A DNA stretch of 10,453 nucleotides from Candidatus Rokuibacteriota bacterium (lineage in GTDB: Bacteria; Methylomirabilota; Methylomirabilia; Rokubacteriales; CSP1-6): assembly GCA_016179165.1 (NCBI GenBank), contig JACORX010000325.1, positions 1-10,453 of the forward strand. Reading direction: 5' to 3'. The position numbers were made by a program, and so were the translations under genes. Shown piece after piece: positions 7,277 through 10,453 of this stretch (position 1 is its first letter; every line of letters begins with the position of its first letter). The notes beneath the pieces were generated by a model. It was not told the DNA's origin and searched no databases. It saw only the letters and a program-made list of their open reading frames with translations.

Positions 7277-7300
7277 CTTGGCGTCAGGCTTGGCGTCAGG
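7277..7300 (+). repeat. Two perfect tandem copies of a 12-bp unit upstream of the TSUP gene
   Basis: CTTGGCGTCAGG occurs at 7277-7288 and again, without a gap, at 7289-7300. It lies in the 172-nt spacer between fccA and the TSUP permease, some 25-50 bp upstream of a TATGAT -10 candidate. That position and a spacing close to one helical turn suit an operator for an activator. No protein is assigned to it; a chance duplication is possible. Confidence 0.85.
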
Positions 7301-7324
7301 GGAGGATGACGGCAGCGCCTGCGG

Positions 7325-7330
7325 TATGAT
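7325..7330 (+). promoter_or_regulatory. Candidate -10 element of the TSUP gene
   Basis: TATGAT matches 5 of 6 consensus bases and would place the transcript start near 7337, about 30 nt before the TSUP GTG. No acceptable -35 sits 16-18 nt upstream, so the promoter may need an activator, possibly bound at the tandem repeat 7277-7300. A 12-bp perfect palindrome GCGGGCGCCCGC (7353-7364) lies between it and the start codon. Confidence 0.4.
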
Positions 7331-7337
7331 GCTGCCC

Positions 7338-7370
7338 ATGTCGCTCTCGGATGCGGGCGCCCGCGTGTGA
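7338..7370 (+). CDS. Possible 10-residue leader peptide overlapping the TSUP start
   Basis: ATG at 7338 opens MSLSDAGARV and ends at TGA 7368-7370, which overlaps the TSUP GTG start by 2 nt within GTGTGA (the GTGA type of overlap used in coupled translation). Two further in-frame ATGs at 7326 and 7329 precede it. The predicted transcript start falls at about this ATG, so it could be read leaderless. The TSUP gene lacks a clear ribosome-binding site, which makes coupling attractive. So short an ORF can easily arise by chance. Confidence 0.2.
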   Translation: MSLSDAGARV

Positions 7371-8152
7371 CCGCAGACCTGCTGATCGCCGTCCCTCTTG
7401 GCTTCGTCCTCGGCTTCTTCATCGGGCTCACGGGTGTAGGGGGCGGGGCGCTGGTGGCGCCGGCCCTCTACGTGATCCTGGGCGTCCCCTATGGCCAGGC
7501 CGTGACGTTGTCCCTCGTCTACTCTCTGTTCACCAAGGTCGTCGGCGCCGTCCAGCACATCCGCCAGGGCACCGTGCTGTGGAGAATCACCTGGCTCTAC
7601 GGGCTCGCCGGGATCCCGGGCGCCATCGTGGGCTCGCAGCTCGTCTACTGGGTGGGAGAGGAGACACGGCGCCTCCTGCCGTATGTGATGGGGGGCGTCC
7701 TTCTGCTGATCTCGGCCCTGCTGCTCCTGGAAATCGCCATGCGGCCTTCCGCCCCGCGCGAGCGGCCGTTCTCTCCCGCACGGATAGGCTGGGCCGGCGG
7801 CCTGGCCATCGTGGGCTTCCAGCTCGGTGTCGGCGTCCTCCTCGGCCTCACCTCGGTCGGGGCCGGTAGCCTCGTGGTCCTGTCCATGTTCCTGCTCTTC
7901 CGGATGTCGGCCCGGGAGATCGTCGGGTCGAACATCGTGATCGCCCTCATCATGGTCATTCCCGCGGGCCTGACTCACTACCTCGCCGGCGGCGTCGACT
8001 GGCGACTCCTGGCGGCACTGATGCTGGGCTCGCCGGGGGGCGTTGTGCTGGGCTCTCGGGCTGTTCTCACGGTGCCGGAGCGGCCGCTGAAGCTTGCCAT
8101 CGTGGTCCTCATCGCCGCAGGCGCCGTCGCCACCGTCACTCGGTCCAGGTAG
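7367..8152 (+). CDS. TSUP (TauE/SafE) family membrane permease
   Basis: A 261-residue inner-membrane protein of the TauE/SafE (TSUP) family, whose members move sulfur-containing anions such as sulfite, thiosulfate or sulfonates; direction and substrate cannot be read from sequence. The family's internal repeat is clear: GLTGVGGGALVAP (residues 20-32) and GLTSVGAGSLVVL (160-172). Hydrophobic stretches suggest seven or eight membrane segments, among them LLIAVPLGFVLGFF, AVTLSLVYSLF, LYGLAGIPGAIVG, LLPYVMGGVLLLISALLLL, SNIVIALIMVIPAG and LKLAIVVLIAAGAV. GTG 7367 is taken as the start because it begins the first helix at the usual place and no in-frame ATG lies upstream; no clear Shine-Dalgarno sequence is present. 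Placement after fccBA and before a LysR regulator and a YeiH-type exporter supports a role in handling products of sulfide oxidation. A relic of a second TSUP gene follows directly downstream. Confidence 0.9.
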   Translation: MTADLLIAVPLGFVLGFFIGLTGVGGGALVAPALYVILGVPYGQAVTLSLVYSLFTKVVGAVQHIRQGTVLWRITWLYGLAGIPGAIVGSQLVYWVGEETRRLLPYVMGGVLLLISALLLLEIAMRPSAPRERPFSPARIGWAGGLAIVGFQLGVGVLLGLTSVGAGSLVVLSMFLLFRMSAREIVGSNIVIALIMVIPAGLTHYLAGGVDWRLLAALMLGSPGGVVLGSRAVLTVPERPLKLAIVVLIAAGAVATVTRSR

Positions 8153-8192
8153 CGTGGAAATTCGAGTTAGGACACCGGCGCGTAGCCAACAT

Positions 8193-8261
8193 AACCTGGC
8201 CATTGTGGCCCTGATCGTGGCGGGGGCGGTGTCGACGATCGCCAAGGCCTGGCATAAGCAA
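8193..8261 (+). pseudogene. C-terminal remnant of a second TSUP permease
   Basis: About 23 codons encode LAIVALIVAGAVSTI followed by AKAWHKQ, closely matching the tail of the intact TSUP gene upstream, LAIVVLIAAGAVATV: 11 of 15 residues are identical and the rest conservative. The codons differ at almost every third position (only 3 of the 15 are identical), so the two tails diverged long ago under protein-level selection. This is not a recent duplication of the neighbour. No start codon and no upstream TSUP sequence remain. The frame runs on to TGA 8349-8351; with one A fewer in the AAAAA run at 8260-8264 it would stop at TAG after KQNL. The simplest reading is that a second TSUP gene stood here and lost all but its last helix. 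A recombination that swapped the end of the intact gene is an alternative. Confidence 0.65.
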
Positions 8262-8297
8262 AAACTTATAGGAGGTGGGCTGATTATTTATTTGCTT
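8254..8297 (+). promoter_or_regulatory. AT-rich control region with dyad and orphan Shine-Dalgarno, upstream of lysR
   Basis: This is the most AT-rich patch in the window. It holds the dyad ATAAG-N6-CTTAT (8254-8269), similar in size to LysR-type operator half-sites though one base longer than the usual T-N11-A. Directly after it comes a perfect ribosome-binding sequence AGGAGGTG (8270-8277) with no ATG, GTG or TTG at proper distance; the nearest candidate is ATT at 8283. Reading from that ATT gives 22 codons ending at TGA 8349-8351, 10 nt before the lysR ATG. A lysR promoter and autoregulatory site is the favoured reading, though I cannot pick a clear -35/-10 pair. Confidence 0.4.
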
Positions 8298-8361
8298 TCG
8301 CCTTCCCTTCCTGCGATTGTTCCGGCCGGGATGACGTCGCAGCGCGCGTGACGCCCCCTGT

Positions 8362-9327
8362 ATGAACTTCCATCATCTGCGGATTTTCTACACGGTGGCC
8401 CAGCGTCTGAGCATCACGGCCGCGGCGGAGGATCTCCTCCTGAGCCAGCCGGCGGTGAGCCTGCAGATCAAGGCCCTTGAGAAGGAGTTGGGCTTGGCCC
8501 TGTTCCAGCGGGGCGGCTCCAAGTTGAGGCTTACCCAGGCCGGCGAAGTCCTGTACCGCTCGGCCGTGTCCATCCTCCACGCCAAGGACGAGGTGGAGCG
8601 GGCGATCACCGAGCTGCGGGACGGGACCAAGGGGCGGCTGATCCTGGGGGCCGGGACCACGGGGGGAATGTACGTGCTGCCGCGCATCGTCCAGGCTTAC
8701 AAGGGCCTCTGGCCCGACACCGAGATCGTATTCCACATCGGCACCACGGACCAGATTCTCGACAAGCTCCTGCAGAACGTGCTCGACATGGGGCTGGTGG
8801 GCGGGCCCATCGAGGACCGGCGCTTTGTGGCCGATCCCATCTGCGCGGACGAGCTGGTGCTCATCGCCGCCCCGTCCTACCCAGGCGTTTCGGTGGCAAC
8901 GGTCACTCTCAAGGACCTGGCCGGGTTGCCGTTCCTGGTCCCCGAGGCGGGGTCGCGAACCCGCCAGCTGGTCGAGCGGAAGTTCCGCGAGTCGGGGGTG
9001 CCGCTCCGCATCGCCATGCAGCTCCCGGGCACGGAGGGCGTCAAGCGGGCGGTGGAAGCCGGCCTCGGGGTCGGGGTGGTCTCCTGTTACGCGGTCGAGA
9101 GCGAGTGCCAGGCGGGCGTGCTGCGCCGCGTGCCCATCGAGGGCTGGCGGCTCACGCGGACCATGAATTTGGTCTACCGGGCGCAGAAGTACTTTTCCCC
9201 GGTGGGCGAGCGGTTCAGGGAGTTCGCCAAGTCCTACGGGAAGGCTCATCTGGAGCCGCTCGGCCACGATCCCAAGCGGGATGAGGCGGCGGGCGGCCGA
9301 AAGGGCCATGGGATGTCGCGCGCATGA
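8362..9327 (+). CDS. LysR-family transcriptional regulator
   Basis: A 321-residue LysR-type transcription factor. The N-terminal winged helix-turn-helix is unmistakable: HLRIFYTVAQRLSITAAAED, then LLLSQPAVSLQIKALEKELG and LFQRGGSKLRLTQAGE (about residues 5-70). A linker helix follows (ILHAKDEVERAITELRDG). The effector-binding domain runs from about 92 to 295, with GAGTTGGMYVLPRIVQ, GLVGGPIED and GTEGVKRAVEAGLGVG. The last ~30 residues are a charged tail. The family fold resembles CbbR and CysL-type regulators, some of which control sulfur or carbon-fixation genes; the effector is unknown. ATG 8362 gives the standard MNFHHLRIF beginning. The region just upstream (GACGCCCCCTGT) has no Shine-Dalgarno sequence, so translation may be leaderless or coupled to the short frame ending at 8351. 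It lies between two transporter genes on the same strand rather than divergent from its target, less usual for the family. Confidence 0.95.
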   Translation: MNFHHLRIFYTVAQRLSITAAAEDLLLSQPAVSLQIKALEKELGLALFQRGGSKLRLTQAGEVLYRSAVSILHAKDEVERAITELRDGTKGRLILGAGTTGGMYVLPRIVQAYKGLWPDTEIVFHIGTTDQILDKLLQNVLDMGLVGGPIEDRRFVADPICADELVLIAAPSYPGVSVATVTLKDLAGLPFLVPEAGSRTRQLVERKFRESGVPLRIAMQLPGTEGVKRAVEAGLGVGVVSCYAVESECQAGVLRRVPIEGWRLTRTMNLVYRAQKYFSPVGERFREFAKSYGKAHLEPLGHDPKRDEAAGGRKGHGMSRA

Positions 9328-9371
9328 TCAGCAGGCAGCGACCTGAGGGAGGCGAAAGGGGGGGCAGGGCG

Positions 9372-9407
9372 TCCGGCTTCAGACGTTTGGCTGAACGGTG
9401 TTCCGGA
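9372..9407 (+). promoter_or_regulatory. Nested inverted repeats in the lysR-yeiH spacer
   Basis: TTCAG (9378-9382) and CTGAA (9391-9395) are reverse complements around 8 nt, and TCCGG (9372-9376) pairs with CCGGA (9403-9407) outside them. The right flank TTCCGGAA (9401-9408) is itself an 8-bp palindrome. This 117-nt spacer separates the regulator from its probable target, so it may be an operator or a weak transcript end. No convincing -35/-10 pair is seen. Confidence 0.35.
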
Positions 9408-9444
9408 AGCGTGCTGGACCGTTCCGATTGGGGAGGGATGAACA

Positions 9445-10453
9445 ATGGCCGAGACAAAGACCCGATCGTCCGTGCTGACAACCGAGGACTGGCTGGCGAT
9501 GTGGCTGGGATTCCTGATCATCGTCCTGGTCCTGGCCGGGGTGCGGCCGGAGATGCCGAAGTTCCGGTGGGCCACGGACGGGGGGTTCGCGGCCACCGTG
9601 GCCGAGCAGAAACCGGCGGTGGACAAGCTCGCCAAGGATGCCGATGCCAAGGGTGAGAAGGACCTCGCCGCCGCGGCCGTGGCCCTCAAGGCGGCCGCGG
9701 ATGCCGGCGGGCGGAGCGGGATCGGGAGCGCCGCGAAGAAGCTCGGCGACGCGGCCAAGGCGGTCAAGGACGCAGGGCTCAAGAAGAAGGCCGGGGACAT
9801 CGCGAAGGCGGCCGGCGGGGATGCGGGCGCCCAGATCGGCAAGGTGTTCTCGGGCGAGAATATCTGGAAGGCCGTCGTGCTGGGGGTGGGCTACCTCGTC
9901 GTCTCGGCCATCGGCATCGCCCTCATGGGCGGTAGCGTGGCCAAGTACGTCGTGGGCTTCCCGGTGGTGTACGCGCTGGCCTGGCTCTCCCAGATGCTCG
10001 CCGGCAACTCCACGGTCAACTACTGGGGGATCGAGTACGTCATCTTCGCCCTCGCGATCGGCCTCCTGATCAGTAACACCGTCGGTGTGCCCGGCTGGCT
10101 CAAGGAGGCGGTCCGCACCGAGTACTACATCAAGACAGGGCTCGTCATCCTGGGGGCGGGGATCCTCTTCCTCGAGATCGTCCAGGCCGGCGCCCTCGGC
10201 ATCGTCCAGGCGCTGCTGGTGGTCTCCGTCGTCTGGTACCTCTGCTTCTGGCTGTGCCGGAAGATGCGCGTGGACGACGAGTTCGCGGCCATGCTCTCGA
10301 CGGCGGTGTCCATCTGCGGCGTCTCGGCCGCCATCGCCGCCTGCGGGGCCATCCAGGGGGACAAGAAGAAGCTCTCCTACGTCACCTCGCTCGTGCTGAT
10401 CGTGGCCGTGCCCATGATGGTGCTCATGCCGTGGATGGTGAAGGCCTTCGGCA
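9445..10453 (+). CDS. YeiH-family putative sulfate exporter, 3'-truncated, with Ala/Lys-rich insertion
   Basis: Integral membrane protein of the YeiH family (often named 'putative sulfate exporter family transporter'); 336 codons are visible and the frame is open at the window edge. ATG 9445 follows GGGGAGGG (9430-9437) by 7 nt; the earlier ATG at 9438 is out of frame. A first helix lies at about 17-33 (LAMWLGFLIIVLVLAGV). Residues 48-132 are an unusual hydrophilic block rich in Ala, Lys, Asp and Gly (KKLGDAAKAVKDAGLKKKAG), predicted helical. Membrane segments resume at 141-160 and continue with YVIFALAIGLLISNTVG, TGLVILGAGILFLEIV and LGIVQALLVVSVVWYLCFWL. AAMLSTAVSICGVSAAIAAC is the signature SICG region of the family. 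Family assignment is from the SICG motif and overall pattern; substrate is not proven for most members. Neighbouring sulfide-oxidation genes favour a sulfur anion, and the LysR gene just upstream is its likely regulator. Confidence 0.88.
   Translation, partial: MAETKTRSSVLTTEDWLAMWLGFLIIVLVLAGVRPEMPKFRWATDGGFAATVAEQKPAVDKLAKDADAKGEKDLAAAAVALKAAADAGGRSGIGSAAKKLGDAAKAVKDAGLKKKAGDIAKAAGGDAGAQIGKVFSGENIWKAVVLGVGYLVVSAIGIALMGGSVAKYVVGFPVVYALAWLSQMLAGNSTVNYWGIEYVIFALAIGLLISNTVGVPGWLKEAVRTEYYIKTGLVILGAGILFLEIVQAGALGIVQALLVVSVVWYLCFWLCRKMRVDDEFAAMLSTAVSICGVSAAIAACGAIQGDKKKLSYVTSLVLIVAVPMMVLMPWMVKAFG

Noticed and set aside
7139..8245. Antisense open frame opposite fccA end, the TSUP gene and its spacer
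   Set aside because: Charged, low-complexity translation (GDHDHDGK-like) with no domain; the + strand carries a clear membrane protein here.
8094..8351. A complete small gene starting at ATG 8094
   Set aside because: Its first third overlaps the TSUP 3' end out of frame and is Ser/Pro-rich noise; only the central TSUP-like stretch is meaningful, so a remnant is the better call.
9246..9842. Antisense frame rich in Ala/Ser/Pro opposite the YeiH N-terminus
   Set aside because: It is the reverse of the Ala/Lys-rich insertion codons; the + strand frame has helices, a Shine-Dalgarno sequence and family motifs.
9638..10399. Arg/Ser-rich + strand frames inside the YeiH gene
   Set aside because: They are out-of-frame readings of GC-rich codons; the frame from ATG 9445 is uninterrupted to the window edge and encodes the membrane protein.
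1..10453. CRISPR arrays, tRNA/rRNA genes, insertion sequences, phage or integrase genes
   Set aside because: I saw no regularly spaced repeats, cloverleaf-like sequence, transposase motif or terminal inverted repeat in reading the window.

Overview
The window is GC-rich bacterial chromosome (about two thirds G+C by eye). All recognisable genes lie on the + strand and spacers are short. No tRNA, rRNA, insertion sequence, integrase or CRISPR array is visible. The gene mix (IspH, an EF-G-like GTPase, a short zinc-ribbon threonine synthase, flavocytochrome c sulfide dehydrogenase, sulfur-anion transporters) and the GC-rich codon use suggest an uncultured sulfur-oxidising bacterium, for example from the Rokubacteria/Methylomirabilota or a deltaproteobacterial-type lineage. 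That placement is inference; no marker gene in the window settles it.

Left part (1-5204), housekeeping and metabolic genes: the 3' part of ispH is followed after 2 nt by a fumarylacetoacetate-hydrolase-family gene. A 222-nt spacer with nested inverted repeats and a weak promoter candidate leads to a divergent EF-G paralogue (EF-G-II type). Its TAG stop overlaps the apparent start of a threonine synthase that has no ATG, GTG or TTG at the expected position.

Right part (5205-10453), a sulfur-metabolism cluster: a promoter-like TTGACA-N17-TAAGTT precedes fccB (Tat-exported flavoprotein with the FAD-linking Cys and the redox disulfide Cys pair) and fccA (exported dihaem cytochrome c), which together form flavocytochrome c sulfide dehydrogenase. 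A small hairpin followed by a T-run closes this operon. Next come a TSUP (TauE/SafE) permease, the eroded tail of a second TSUP gene, a LysR-type regulator, and a YeiH-family 'putative sulfate exporter' that runs off the right edge and carries an unusual Ala/Lys-rich block after its first membrane helix. A working model is that sulfide is oxidised outside the cytoplasm by FccAB, the two permeases move sulfur oxyanions or related anions, and the LysR protein senses sulfur status.

The points most worth a second look are the TSUP pseudogene tail (8193-8261), the non-canonical start of threonine synthase (3963), the Ala/Lys-rich insertion in the YeiH protein (about 9586-9840), the 12-bp tandem repeat and mini-ORF upstream of the TSUP gene, and the AT-rich dyad with an orphan Shine-Dalgarno sequence upstream of lysR.
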